Assembly: GCF_947492555.1 (NCBI RefSeq) | Contig: NZ_CANLNE010000003.1 | Coordinates: 124,001-188,000, forward strand | Length of the DNA: 64,000 bases | DNA from: an uncultured Roseobacter sp. | GTDB taxonomy: Bacteria > Pseudomonadota > Alphaproteobacteria > Rhodobacterales > Rhodobacteraceae | Direction: 5' to 3' | Shown here: positions 7,503 to 16,350 of the stretch, piece after piece | Numbering within the stretch: position 1 is the first letter of the stretch | Layout of the letters: each line of letters opens with the position of its first letter | The notes under the pieces: model-generated | Seen by the model: the letters and a program-made list of their open reading frames with translations, nothing else | Told to the model about the DNA's origin: nothing | The model's database searches: none | Position numbers and translations under genes: made by a program

Positions 7503-9461
7503 TCAAACATCCAACTCCTCCACGAACTTCGCGTTCTCCTGAATATACTGGAACCGCAGTTCGGGCTTTTTCCCCATTAACCGCTCGACCAGATCGCCCG
7601 TCTCGCCGGGCATGTCTTCGTCAATCGAAACCCGGATGAGCTTGCGGGTCGCCGGGTCCATGGTGGTTTCCTTGAGGTCCTTGGCGTCCATCTCGCCGAG
7701 GCCCTTGAAGCGGCTGACGTCGATTTTGCCTTTGCCGCCCAGACCTTTTTCGAGCCACATGTCCTTTTCACCCTCGTCGAGGCAGTAGACGCGCCTCGCA
7801 CCCTGGGTCAGGCGGAAGAGAGGCGGGCAGGCGAGGTACAAATGCCCAGCGTCAATGAGCGGGCGCATCTGGGTGAAGAAAAAGGTCATCAGCAGGGCGG
7901 CGATATGGGCGCCGTCCACATCGGCGTCGGTCATGATGATGATCTTGTCATAGCGCAGATCGTCGAGGTTGAACTTGGTGCCCATGCCGCAGCCCAACGC
8001 CTCGCAGAGGTCGTTGATCTCGGCGTTTGAGCCTAGTTTGCTGGACGCCGCGCCCAGCACATTCAGGATCTTGCCCTTCAGCGGCAGCAGCGCCTGCGTG
8101 TTGCGGTTACGCGCACCCTTGCCGGAGCCGCCCGCCGAGTCGCCCTCGACGATGAAGAGTTCTGTACCCGCGCGGTCTTTCGACGTGCAATCGGTCAGCT
8201 TGCCGGGCAGGCGGAGTTTTTTCGTGGCGGATTTGCGCGCCGTTTCCTTTTCCTGCCGGCGGCGCAGGCGTTCTTCGGCGCGCAGCACCAGGAAGTCGAG
8301 GATGGCGCCGGCGGATTTCGTGTCGGCGGCGAGCCAGTTGTCGAAGTGGTCGCGCACGGCGCCTTCGGTCATTTTCTGCGCGGCCTCGGTGGAGAGGCGG
8401 TCTTTGGTCTGGCCGACGAAGGCGGGGTCCGCGATGAAGCAGGACACCAGCGCGCAGCCGCCGGAGATCAGGTCCTCGCGGGTGATCTGGGCAGCCTTGC
8501 GGTTGTTCGACAGCTCGCCGTAGGCCTTGATGCCCTTGAGGATCGCGGCCCAGAAGCCGGCCACATGGGTGCCGCCTTCGGGGGTGGGCACGGTGTTGCA
8601 GTAGGACTGGATGAAGCCGTCGCGCGAGGGGGTCCAATTGATCGCCCATTCGACCTTGCCCGCCTGCCCGAATTTTTCCTTGAAGTCGACTGTGCCTGCA
8701 AAGGGTTTGTCGGCATAGGTGGTGGAAGCGCCCAGGGTTTCGCCAAGATAGTCGGAAAGGCCGCCGGGGAAGTGGAAGGTGGCTTCGGTGGGGGTCTCAT
8801 TGTCGTCTATGGCGGATTTCCAGCGGATTTCGACGCCGGAGAAGAGGTAGGCCTTGGAGCGGATCGACTTGAAGAGCCGCGCGGGCTTGAAGCGGTGGGA
8901 GCCGAAGATCTCGGCATCCGCGTGGAAGGTGACGGTGGTGCCGCGGCGGTTGGGGGCGCTGCCCACTTTCTCGACTGGGCCAAGGGGCAGGCCGCGGGAG
9001 AAGCGTTGCTCGTAAAGCTCCTTGTTGCGAGCGACCTGCACAACCATCGAATCCGACAGCGCGTTGACCACCGAGGCACCGACGCCGTGCAGCCCGCCGG
9101 AGGTTTCATAGGCCTTGCCGGAGAATTTGCCGCCCGCGTGCAGGGTGCAGAGGATCACTTCGAGGGCGGATTTGTCGGGGAATTTCGGGTGCGGATCAAT
9201 CGGGATGCCGCGCCCGTTGTCGCGGATGGTCACGGCGTAGTCGTCATGCAGCTCGACCTCGATCCGGTTGGCATGCCCTGCCACGGCCTCGTCCATGGAG
9301 TTGTCGAGCACTTCGGCCACCAGATGGTGCAACGCACGCTCATCGGTGCCGCCGATATACATGCCGGGGCGCTTGCGCACGGGCTCCAGCCCCTCCAGCA
9401 CCTCGATCGAGGAGGCGTCATAATCAGGCGCCGCGGTATTGGACAGCAGATCGTTGGGCAT
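7503..9461 (-). CDS. parE: DNA topoisomerase IV subunit B
   Basis: ATPase subunit of topoisomerase IV, which with ParC decatenates daughter chromosomes. The 652-residue protein begins with a GHKL ATPase domain (EVLDNSMDEA about 50-59, DNGRGIP 81-87, ETSGGLHGVGASVVNALS). A transducer domain follows, then a TOPRIM domain with ELFIVEGDSAGGSGKG and DADVDGAHI, and the C-terminus is that of ParE. The length, and the lack of the roughly 170-residue GyrB insert, favour ParE over GyrB. It diverges from the VPLPA-CTERM gene across 377 bases. parC is not in the window. Confidence 0.95.
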   Translation of the reverse strand: MPNDLLSNTAAPDYDASSIEVLEGLEPVRKRPGMYIGGTDERALHHLVAEVLDNSMDEAVAGHANRIEVELHDDYAVTIRDNGRGIPIDPHPKFPDKSALEVILCTLHAGGKFSGKAYETSGGLHGVGASVVNALSDSMVVQVARNKELYEQRFSRGLPLGPVEKVGSAPNRRGTTVTFHADAEIFGSHRFKPARLFKSIRSKAYLFSGVEIRWKSAIDDNETPTEATFHFPGGLSDYLGETLGASTTYADKPFAGTVDFKEKFGQAGKVEWAINWTPSRDGFIQSYCNTVPTPEGGTHVAGFWAAILKGIKAYGELSNNRKAAQITREDLISGGCALVSCFIADPAFVGQTKDRLSTEAAQKMTEGAVRDHFDNWLAADTKSAGAILDFLVLRAEERLRRRQEKETARKSATKKLRLPGKLTDCTSKDRAGTELFIVEGDSAGGSGKGARNRNTQALLPLKGKILNVLGAASSKLGSNAEINDLCEALGCGMGTKFNLDDLRYDKIIIMTDADVDGAHIAALLMTFFFTQMRPLIDAGHLYLACPPLFRLTQGARRVYCLDEGEKDMWLEKGLGGKGKIDVSRFKGLGEMDAKDLKETTMDPATRKLIRVSIDEDMPGETGDLVERLMGKKPELRFQYIQENAKFVEELDV

Positions 9462-9838
9462 CGGGCTCGAACCTCGTTCTTATGTTTGCCGTGATTATGG
9501 CAGAGCGGCGGGCAGGGGGGAAGGATTCGCCGACGCTTTGAGATGTGCGAATCAGCGTCACACCCTCCCTTGTGCAATCGGCGCCATCTCTCCCGTTTCG
9601 CGCGAGCTTTGCCGGGATGCGGTGCCATAAGTCGTGCTGATGTTCTGTAAATGGCTCTTAGTTCCCGTGCTGCGGGAATTAAGATGTGTTTTCAAAAGTT
9701 TATGTTGGGCGACGGCAATGTGTGTGGCATTAAATATTCACTAAAAATTCGACAACAATACCCAGGGAAGGGTGAAGCGCGTGCATGCTGATCCATCATT
9801 CAGATCATGGCGCGCTCGTTTAGGGAACGAGGAAACGT
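9462..9838. other. 377-base divergent intergenic region
   Basis: This region separates parE (leftward) and the VPLPA-CTERM gene (rightward) and should carry both promoters. No credible gene is present. The right part is AT-rich (around GCATTAAATATTCACT, 9727-9742). A perfect palindrome TTCCCG-TGCTG-CGGGAA at 9662-9678 could be an operator or a hairpin in the leader; it has no T-run. I cannot place a confident -35/-10 pair. Confidence 0.4.
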
Positions 9839-10567
9839 ATGATGAGTTTTAGTTTGATAAAAAGTGGTGTGACTGCTGTGGCTATTTCCGCAGCGGTACT
9901 GGTCAGCGGAGAAGCTGACGCGGCAACGATGTACGAGGGTACATACGAAGCGACCAGCGTAACAACAAACGGGAATGACCATACCGTTTGGCTGCCGGGC
10001 CTTTTCGACGGCATCAATGCCTATTGGCAATTCAAGCCAAATGCAGGGAAGTTCGTTGTTGGTGAGGACAACGGAACGGCCAAGCTGACTGGCCAGATCC
10101 GCAACAATGTAACCACAGATTATGAGATGCTGGTTGATGTAAGCTACGTGCTGCGCAATCCGAATGTACCAGGTACGGAAGTCAAGACTGGTGGTGGCAG
10201 CTACGATGGGACTTGGTCCTTCTTCGACATCACGTCGGCGACTCTGACCGGTATCGGCGACCTCGCCGGTTTGGTTCTGAGCCTGACCGCCTACCCAAAT
10301 ACGGACACAAAGGATATTCCCTTCCAATTGGGTGAAGGTGCCAATGACAAAAACAGTGGTCTGGGCGGCGCCGGATGGTTCAGCTGGGTTGCCGAAATCG
10401 ACGATACCTACTCCGGGCCTGATCCGATCAACTCCGCACGTACTGCTGCCGGTCATGGCGATATCAACATCAATTTGGCACCTGTGCCTTTGCCTGCGGC
10501 AGGTATGATGCTGCTGGCTGGCCTTGGTGGGTTCGGCGCGCTGCGGATGCGCAAGCGGAACGCCTGA
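9839..10567 (+). CDS. VPLPA-CTERM sorting-domain exported protein
   Basis: A 242-residue secreted protein. It has a signal peptide (about 1-29, cleavage likely after EADA) and ends in the VPLPA-CTERM sorting signal starting at residue 216: VPLPAAGMMLLAGLGG, a short membrane helix, then the basic RMRKR cluster. In Rhodobacterales this tail is read by a dedicated exosortase (xrtJ-type or similar) linked to extracellular polysaccharide genes; none is in this window. The middle (30-215) is a polar, Gly/Asn/Thr-rich region without cysteines, like other surface proteins, with no domain I can name. GAGGAAACGT precedes the start; the ATG at 9842 is an equal alternative. A strong terminator follows. 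Confidence 0.88.
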   Translation: MMSFSLIKSGVTAVAISAAVLVSGEADAATMYEGTYEATSVTTNGNDHTVWLPGLFDGINAYWQFKPNAGKFVVGEDNGTAKLTGQIRNNVTTDYEMLVDVSYVLRNPNVPGTEVKTGGGSYDGTWSFFDITSATLTGIGDLAGLVLSLTAYPNTDTKDIPFQLGEGANDKNSGLGGAGWFSWVAEIDDTYSGPDPINSARTAAGHGDININLAPVPLPAAGMMLLAGLGGFGALRMRKRNA

Positions 10568-10603
10568 TCCGGTTTCAACTGGACGCAATTTCTTACGGAG
10601 GAA

Positions 10604-10632
10604 AGCCCCGCCATTCTGGTGGGGCTTTTTTT
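10604..10632 (+). terminator. Intrinsic terminator after VPLPA-CTERM gene
   Basis: A 9-bp stem AGCCCCGCC / GGTGGGGCT (one G-T wobble) with loop ATTCT is followed by a run of seven T. It lies 37 bases after the stop codon, isolating the VPLPA-CTERM gene from the next gene. Confidence 0.9.
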
Positions 10633-10701
10633 ATGCGCTTGGCATTTCCAATGATATCGGGCTTGTTCTGCCGAAACCCACCTTGCAGACACGGATGAGC
10701 A

Positions 10702-11310
10702 ATGACCTGGATCACTACTGTTCCTTTTGAAAAAGCCACCGGCAAACTGCGCATGCTTTATGAGCGCATTGCCGGCCCCGGTAACAATGTCGACAACATC
10801 ATGATGGCGCACTCCCTTCGTCCGCACACGATGGAAGGTCATATGGCGATCTACAAGCATGTGCTGCATCATTCCGGGAACACGCTGCCAAAGTGGTTTC
10901 TGGAGGTTTTAGGCGTGTGGGTCTCTCACTTGAACAGCTGTGCGTACTGCGAGAACCACCACTTTGCCGGTATGAAGCGATTATTGGGAGATGATGACAG
11001 AGCCGACGCTATCCGTGAGTGTATTGCAACGGATGACATGCGGACGATACCGCTCGACCCCGCGCAACAGGTGGCGATGCATTATGCCCGAAAGCTGACC
11101 CGGACACCGGCGATGCTGATCGAAGCGGATGTGCAAGAGCTGCGTGCGGCCGGGTTCGATGATGGCCAGATCCTCGAAATCAATCAGGTGGTCAGCTATT
11201 TTTCCTATGCCAACCGTACGGTGCTTGGATTGGGGTGTTCAACGAAAGGCGACATCATCGGTTTGTCGCCCGGAAACGCGGATGATCCGGACGATTGGGG
11301 GCACCGATAA
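10702..11310 (+). CDS. AhpD-like / carboxymuconolactone decarboxylase family protein (peroxidase-related)
   Basis: A 202-residue helical protein of the AhpD/CMD fold. It has the exact AhpD redox signature E-x11-C-x2-C-x3-H: Glu68, Cys80, Cys83 and His87 in the stretch NSCAYCENHHFAG. That supports alkylhydroperoxide-reductase-like thiol chemistry rather than gamma-carboxymuconolactone decarboxylation, and it resembles the uncharacterised peroxidase-related family. No ahpC or peroxiredoxin is adjacent, so its reductant and physiological substrate are unknown. The gene stands alone between a terminator and a convergent hydrolase gene. Confidence 0.85.
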   Translation: MTWITTVPFEKATGKLRMLYERIAGPGNNVDNIMMAHSLRPHTMEGHMAIYKHVLHHSGNTLPKWFLEVLGVWVSHLNSCAYCENHHFAGMKRLLGDDDRADAIRECIATDDMRTIPLDPAQQVAMHYARKLTRTPAMLIEADVQELRAAGFDDGQILEINQVVSYFSYANRTVLGLGCSTKGDIIGLSPGNADDPDDWGHR

Positions 11311-11438
11311 GCTGTTGCTGTGCGGGCAAGATGGCTTGTGGTCGAGATCGGATTGTTCAAACGTGCAAATCAATCTCTTCAGGGGATAACCTGTCCTGAC
11401 ACGATTGCCGTAATGCCTCTGCATGACCAGATGCGGAG

Positions 11439-12722
11439 CTATTCGCCCTTTTTCAGGGTTTCGAAGCGTAACCCCTTCGCCGTACGGGCGAGAAATCCAG
11501 CCCAATAGCTATGATCTTCAGTCGGTCGGGCCTCTTCGTCCAATGCTTGAATGCCGTCATCAGAGTTGGGGATCAGGTCCAGATAGGGGCGTTTGCTGAC
11601 ATCGCCCTTGAGGTGCAGATCAAAGAAGGCGGTCGCAAAATGCTGGGCAATGTTATTCATGCGCGTCGTATCCCACACCGGGTCGGAATAGTGCTCGAAG
11701 GGCACAAAATCGAGGCCCTCGACTGGTTTCCAGGCTTCCTTTGGCGCGGGGATCGGCGCGGCAGCGTTGTGATTGGCATGAATGAATGTCAGGAGGTGAC
11801 GATCAGTGCCGCTGGTCTCGGCAAAAATGGTGCGGATCGCGTCATAGACCGAAACATCATCGGACCCGCCTGCCATGAGCAGCGTTGGTACGCGCAGACC
11901 GGCCAGGCCGTTGGTGTCCCAGAAGCCGGCGTTACGTCCCCACGGCCCGATGGCGATGATCGCACGCACGCGCGGATCGACCAGGGCCTCGTGGCTCTCG
12001 GATCCGGCCTGGTGGCTTGCCAGCAGCCCATTCGGTGTCCCCCAGCTATACTCGGTGGAGGCCTGGGTTACACCGGCACCCCCAAAGATCAATGCACCGT
12101 ACCCTCCCATGGAATAGCCGATTACGCCCACCGCGCTGGCGTCGATGATCGCGCCGAGGTCACCATCAAGCGCCGCCATCTGATCAAGCACAAAACGCTG
12201 GTCCAGGGGGCGGTGATAAAGGGTGGCCCCGAAGGCCGCCTGGTCCGAATAAGTGCTGTCGGTGTGATCGATGGAAACGGTCACGAATCCCTTGGAGGCC
12301 AGGTTTTCGCCCAGATGAGCCATCAGAAACCGATTGCCCGGATAGCCGTGGCTGATCAGGATCAGCGGGTAACGTTCGCCGGTAGCAGGCGCTGCATCGC
12401 GCGCCGCCCGCCCTGTGAGGGTTACTTCGGTTTTGCCATCGCGCAGCATGGCACGGTAGGTGCCACCAGGCTGCGTGCCCTCCGCTGCCGGATACCAGAT
12501 TTCCGCTCTCAGGGGGCGGTCATAGAGCGGTTGCTTCTGGCCGTCGATATTGACGATATCGATCTGCTCGGCGTTCACCAGTTCCAACGTCTGGACCCCA
12601 ATCGGCAGCAGGCCATACGGCGCCAACTCTGGCGCATCGGGACGCACCATATCCACCGGGTTTGCCAGTGCGGGAGCCGCAATCAGGGCTGCCACGGCGG
12701 CGAGAGGGCGTGTTGCGGTCAT
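11439..12722 (-). CDS. Exported alpha/beta hydrolase (dienelactone hydrolase / PAF-acetylhydrolase-like)
   Basis: A 427-residue secreted hydrolase. The signal peptide (MTATRPLAAVAALIAAPALA) is followed by a mature serine hydrolase with the oxyanion-region motif LISHGYPGNR (about 122-131), the nucleophile elbow GYSMGG (Ser204) and a likely catalytic histidine in FIHANHNAAAP. The frame continues to a TTG four codons upstream, but ATG 12722 has GGAG at a 6-base spacing. An esterase or lipase role in the periplasm is likely; the substrate is unknown. It stands alone and converges on the AhpD-like gene. Confidence 0.85.
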   Translation of the reverse strand: MTATRPLAAVAALIAAPALANPVDMVRPDAPELAPYGLLPIGVQTLELVNAEQIDIVNIDGQKQPLYDRPLRAEIWYPAAEGTQPGGTYRAMLRDGKTEVTLTGRAARDAAPATGERYPLILISHGYPGNRFLMAHLGENLASKGFVTVSIDHTDSTYSDQAAFGATLYHRPLDQRFVLDQMAALDGDLGAIIDASAVGVIGYSMGGYGALIFGGAGVTQASTEYSWGTPNGLLASHQAGSESHEALVDPRVRAIIAIGPWGRNAGFWDTNGLAGLRVPTLLMAGGSDDVSVYDAIRTIFAETSGTDRHLLTFIHANHNAAAPIPAPKEAWKPVEGLDFVPFEHYSDPVWDTTRMNNIAQHFATAFFDLHLKGDVSKRPYLDLIPNSDDGIQALDEEARPTEDHSYWAGFLARTAKGLRFETLKKGE

Positions 12723-12960
12723 CGTATGCTCCAAGCGGGTATCGTCCTACCTGCACGCATAGATTGACAGGTTTTCCCCGTCATTCAAGCACTTATGCGG
12801 TGTTTTTTGTGTCCAGATCACGGTTTTTCTGATGCCAAGCCCGAACGAGATGTGACCGGATTTGTACTCACGGCCCTGTTGTCGCCTTTCAGAGCATCAC
12901 AGTTTTTTCAAAGCTGATGGCAAACGCCCTCTTCCACCGGGCATTTTCGCGGCGTAAGGC

Positions 12961-14340
12961 ATGGGTATGGCAAAAGTGATGACATATCCTGAGCACGGGC
13001 GCGCGATCCTGGTCCTGGGCTTGCCACTGATTGGCGGTCACCTGGCGCAGATGGCAATCGGCGTGACGGATACTGTCATGCTGGGCTGGTATGGGGTGGA
13101 CGCGCTGGCGGCGGTTACTCTGGGATCGACCTTTTTCTTTGTGCTCTTTATTTTCGGGTCCGGATTTGCCTGGGCGGTTATGCCGATGGTCGCGTCCTTT
13201 GCTGCCGAAGGCGATGAAATCGGGCTTCGCCGTGCCACGCGTATGGGGCTTTGGTTGAGCCTCGCTTTCGGCCTTCTCGCACTGCCCTTCATGGTCTGGT
13301 CGGAGCCATTGTTGCGTCTGCTTGGACAGGGAGAGATGCTGGCTGCTGATGCCAGCGCGTATCTCTCCGTCGCCGGTTTCGGAATTATACCGGCTCTCCT
13401 GGTGATGGTGCTCAAATCCTATCTCGCGGCTTTGGAGCGCACGCAGGTCGTGCTGTGGATCACCGTAATCAGTGCGGTGATCAACGGTTTGGTCAACTAC
13501 GCGCTGATCTTTGGCAATTGGGGTGCGCCGGAACTTGGCATCACCGGGGCGGCCATCGCCTCCGTTGCAACGCAACTTGTGGGGCTCGTCGGGGTCACCG
13601 CCTACGCCGCCCTATCTTTACCGGAGCACGCGCTGTTTCAGCGGTTGTGGCGTCCGGACTGGCAGATGCTGGCGCAGGTATTCCGGCTGGGCTGGCCAAT
13701 CGGGTTGACCAGCCTCAGCGAAGTGGGGTTGTTCGCGGCCTCCGCCATGATGATGGGTTGGCTTGGCACGGTGCCATTGGCGGCGCATGGAATCGCGGTG
13801 CAACTCGCGTCGATCACATTCATGGTCCACATGGGGCTAAGCAACGTGGCGACGATCCGTGCAGGCAACGCGTACGGAAGGCACGACCCGGCCCATATGG
13901 AAAAGGGCGCCTTGATGGTCACGGTGATGTCACTGGGCGCGGCTGCTTTGACCATCGTGTTGTTCCTGGTGCTGCCGGAGCCGTTGATTTCGCTTTTCAT
14001 GCAGGAAGACGAGCCGCAGCGCCTGCAGATCCTGGCCATCGGAACCGGGCTTCTGGCCATGGCAGCGTTGTTCCAACTGGTCGATGGGGCGCAGGTCATT
14101 GCGCTGGGATTGCTGCGTGGCATACAGGACACGCGTGTGCCGATGATCTGTGCGGCACTGAGCTACTGGGTGGTGGGCGTTCCCTGTTCGTATCTCTTTG
14201 GCTTTGTTTGGGACCTTGAGGGGATCGGTGTCTGGCTCGGTCTGGTCGTGGGGCTCGGGCTGGCCAGTGTGCTGCTGTCAACGCGCTTCTGGGCAGTTGC
14301 CTTGCGTAAACTCAAAGGCGCAGAAAGCCAGCCTGCCTGA
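12961..14340 (+). CDS. MATE family multidrug/cation efflux pump
   Basis: A 459-residue inner-membrane protein with about twelve hydrophobic helices in two repeated halves, as in NorM-type MATE transporters that export cationic compounds in exchange for Na+ or H+. Family features include the early GHLAQMAIGVTDTVMLGWYG segment (residues about 20-41) and the matching second-half segment beginning near GWPIGLTSLSEVGLF. ATG 12961 is followed by a second ATG two codons on; TAAGG lies just upstream. It is a single gene, convergent with the amidohydrolase-like gene. A second, more distant MATE gene is at 37984. Confidence 0.92.
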   Translation: MGMAKVMTYPEHGRAILVLGLPLIGGHLAQMAIGVTDTVMLGWYGVDALAAVTLGSTFFFVLFIFGSGFAWAVMPMVASFAAEGDEIGLRRATRMGLWLSLAFGLLALPFMVWSEPLLRLLGQGEMLAADASAYLSVAGFGIIPALLVMVLKSYLAALERTQVVLWITVISAVINGLVNYALIFGNWGAPELGITGAAIASVATQLVGLVGVTAYAALSLPEHALFQRLWRPDWQMLAQVFRLGWPIGLTSLSEVGLFAASAMMMGWLGTVPLAAHGIAVQLASITFMVHMGLSNVATIRAGNAYGRHDPAHMEKGALMVTVMSLGAAALTIVLFLVLPEPLISLFMQEDEPQRLQILAIGTGLLAMAALFQLVDGAQVIALGLLRGIQDTRVPMICAALSYWVVGVPCSYLFGFVWDLEGIGVWLGLVVGLGLASVLLSTRFWAVALRKLKGAESQPA

Positions 14341-14477
14341 TCGATTATTGCGTCATCTCGATTGCCTTGGATTTGAGACTTGAGCGCCGCGCCACCAGGC
14401 TGCGACATCCTAAAAATATCTCATGTATTGAGTTAAGTATGACTCATAGTGACATGTTTTCATGACTTAATACCGGA

Positions 14478-15263
14478 TCAGTCAGGTATCCAGGATTTCA
14501 AGTGGTTCAGGATTTTTGCCAACACGATGCGTGCTGCCTGTGCCTTCACGGGATCGTAAAGCCACGGATCCCGTTCGGCTTGAAGGTAGGTCGACAATGA
14601 TAGCTCCATCTGCAGCGCGTGCACCCCGCGTTTTGGACACCCGTAGCGGCGCACGATCCATCCACCCTTTAAATGCTTGTTGATATCACTGGTGTAATTT
14701 TTCTCGTTTAGGCAAATCCCTGCGATACAGGCTGCAAGCTTGTGATCGCATGTGGCACCCATGTACGTGCCGATGCTGAAGTTCGGCGCAACACCATCAA
14801 ACAGATTTGGAATTTCCGACCGCGTCGCCCGGCAATCATACAAGACCGCAAAACCATGCTTGGATCTTACTCGGGCAATCTGTGTCGCAAGCGCCGCGTG
14901 ATATGGTGCGTAAAAGGCAGAGCGCCAGCTGGCCATTTCGAGTTTGTCGGGAGCACACCTCCATATCGCCTGTCCATCCTGATTGAGAATGGGTGCCGAG
15001 GGTGTCAGGCTTGGACCTCTGCCTTTGTCATCCCACGCGGACGGATTGCAATCCAGGTCGCAGAGGTACCGATGGAAATTCGGTTTTACGACCGTCACGT
15101 CCTCCACCAAATCGTGGTGAAGCCGGTCGATATGCCAGTGCGTGTCGGTCAGTGCCCGCCCGATGTCATTCAGTCGCTGCATGATGCTGTGCGCAATCTG
15201 CGTGCTTGCATGCGGGATGGTGATGATCAGAGGGCTGGACCCCATCGTGACGTCGACTGGCAT
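14478..15263 (-). CDS. N-formylglutamate amidohydrolase (HutG/FGase) family protein
   Basis: A 261-residue protein of the N-formylglutamate amidohydrolase family. The opening strand SPLIITIPHAS is the typical metal-binding start, DTHWHIDRL and DLDCNPS supply further conserved acidic and histidine residues, and LYDCRATRSEIP and the late ALQMELSLSTYL segment complete the family pattern. ATG 15263 with GAGGA nine bases upstream gives the family-like N-terminus; the open frame extends 23 codons further. Histidine-degradation genes are not nearby, so the true substrate may not be formylglutamate. Confidence 0.85.
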   Translation of the reverse strand: MPVDVTMGSSPLIITIPHASTQIAHSIMQRLNDIGRALTDTHWHIDRLHHDLVEDVTVVKPNFHRYLCDLDCNPSAWDDKGRGPSLTPSAPILNQDGQAIWRCAPDKLEMASWRSAFYAPYHAALATQIARVRSKHGFAVLYDCRATRSEIPNLFDGVAPNFSIGTYMGATCDHKLAACIAGICLNEKNYTSDINKHLKGGWIVRRYGCPKRGVHALQMELSLSTYLQAERDPWLYDPVKAQAARIVLAKILNHLKSWIPD

Positions 15264-15498
15264 GGTGCGTGATCCTCGAATTGCCGCCTGACGGGAAGTG
15301 TTCCGACGCCGAGCGGCAATTCGATAGCACAAAAGAAGTTGCTACCAGTATTGACCTGCGTGCGGTCAGTTCACCCTGGTTAAGAGCGCGCCAAATCTGG
15401 GTGCGTCCGACCGGTGACATGTACGTGAGCAGCTGGAGGCCAACTCCACTCACACATGGGAGCAAACGTTAGCTTGGACGTATGTCAATGCAGCAGGA

Positions 15499-16332
15499 TC
15501 ATGTTTCCTTTTTGTCGTTCACAATGTTCATTTGCGCCAACCCGCTTTGCCCAAGATCGACCGAAGAGAAGGGACCACCGTGGCACATCTGACCAGGATC
15601 ATTCAGATCGACAGGGGGGGCTTCGGCCAGTATCTCCGCTGCGAACTGCTCTGCATTGTCTTTCGGGCGGTACCCCAGAAAGGATGCCTTGGCGTTGTCC
15701 ACCGGTGCGCGGTCGTTGTTCGACACGCCGTAGACGATCCCAAAGCCGACGGAGGGCGTATCAATCGCGCGGGTCACCAATTGGATGAGGTCATCATAGC
15801 TGAGCCAGGAGCCCAGAGCGCGCGTGTTGGTGACCTGCGCGCAGGACAGGATGCGCAGGTGCACCGATTCCAGCCCGCGTTTGTCCCAATACATACGGCC
15901 CAGATCTTCGGTGAAGCATTTGGCCAGCCCATAGAAGGTGTCCGGGCGGTGCTCCGCATCGATGCCGATGAAATCCGATTTCAGGTGCATGCCGACGGCG
16001 TGAATGGACGAGGCGTAGACGATGCGTTTCACGCCTGCCTTATAGCCTGCTTCCCAGATGTTGTAGGAGCCGACGAAATTGGGCCCGAGCAGTTCCTCGA
16101 AGGGTTTTTCATCCACGATGGCCCCGAAGTGGATGACCATATCCGCGCCCTCAAGCACGGGCGCGATCTGGTCCATCTGTGCCAGGTCGGCCTGGACATA
16201 GCTCTCGCCGTCATAGAGCTTGCCGATGTCCTCGGCGATGTCGGTGCTGATCAGCGTGTCGCACATCGCCGCCAGCGGTTCGCGCAGATAAGAGCCCAAG
16301 CGGCCTGCGGCCCCTGTCAAAACCAGTTTCAT
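15499..16332 (-). CDS. udh: NAD-dependent epimerase/dehydratase family, uronate dehydrogenase-like
   Basis: A 277-residue extended short-chain dehydrogenase. The Rossmann motif GAAGRLG is at residues 7-13, and the catalytic elements are Ser109 in YASSIHAVG and the Y-x3-K pair Tyr134/Lys138 in FYGLAK. Overall it resembles bacterial uronate dehydrogenases, which oxidise glucuronate or galacturonate at C1 to the lactone. No other uronate-pathway gene is nearby, so a different sugar-acid substrate is quite possible. It is the last gene of a leftward four-gene operon, 18 bases after the FAD oxidoreductase. Confidence 0.75.
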   Translation of the reverse strand: MKLVLTGAAGRLGSYLREPLAAMCDTLISTDIAEDIGKLYDGESYVQADLAQMDQIAPVLEGADMVIHFGAIVDEKPFEELLGPNFVGSYNIWEAGYKAGVKRIVYASSIHAVGMHLKSDFIGIDAEHRPDTFYGLAKCFTEDLGRMYWDKRGLESVHLRILSCAQVTNTRALGSWLSYDDLIQLVTRAIDTPSVGFGIVYGVSNNDRAPVDNAKASFLGYRPKDNAEQFAAEILAEAPPVDLNDPGQMCHGGPFSSVDLGQSGLAQMNIVNDKKET

Positions 16333-16350
16333 CTTTGTCCTTCCTGACCG

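Noticed and set aside
7503-9461. GyrB instead of ParE
   Set aside because: The length of 652 residues and the lack of the GyrB insert fit ParE.
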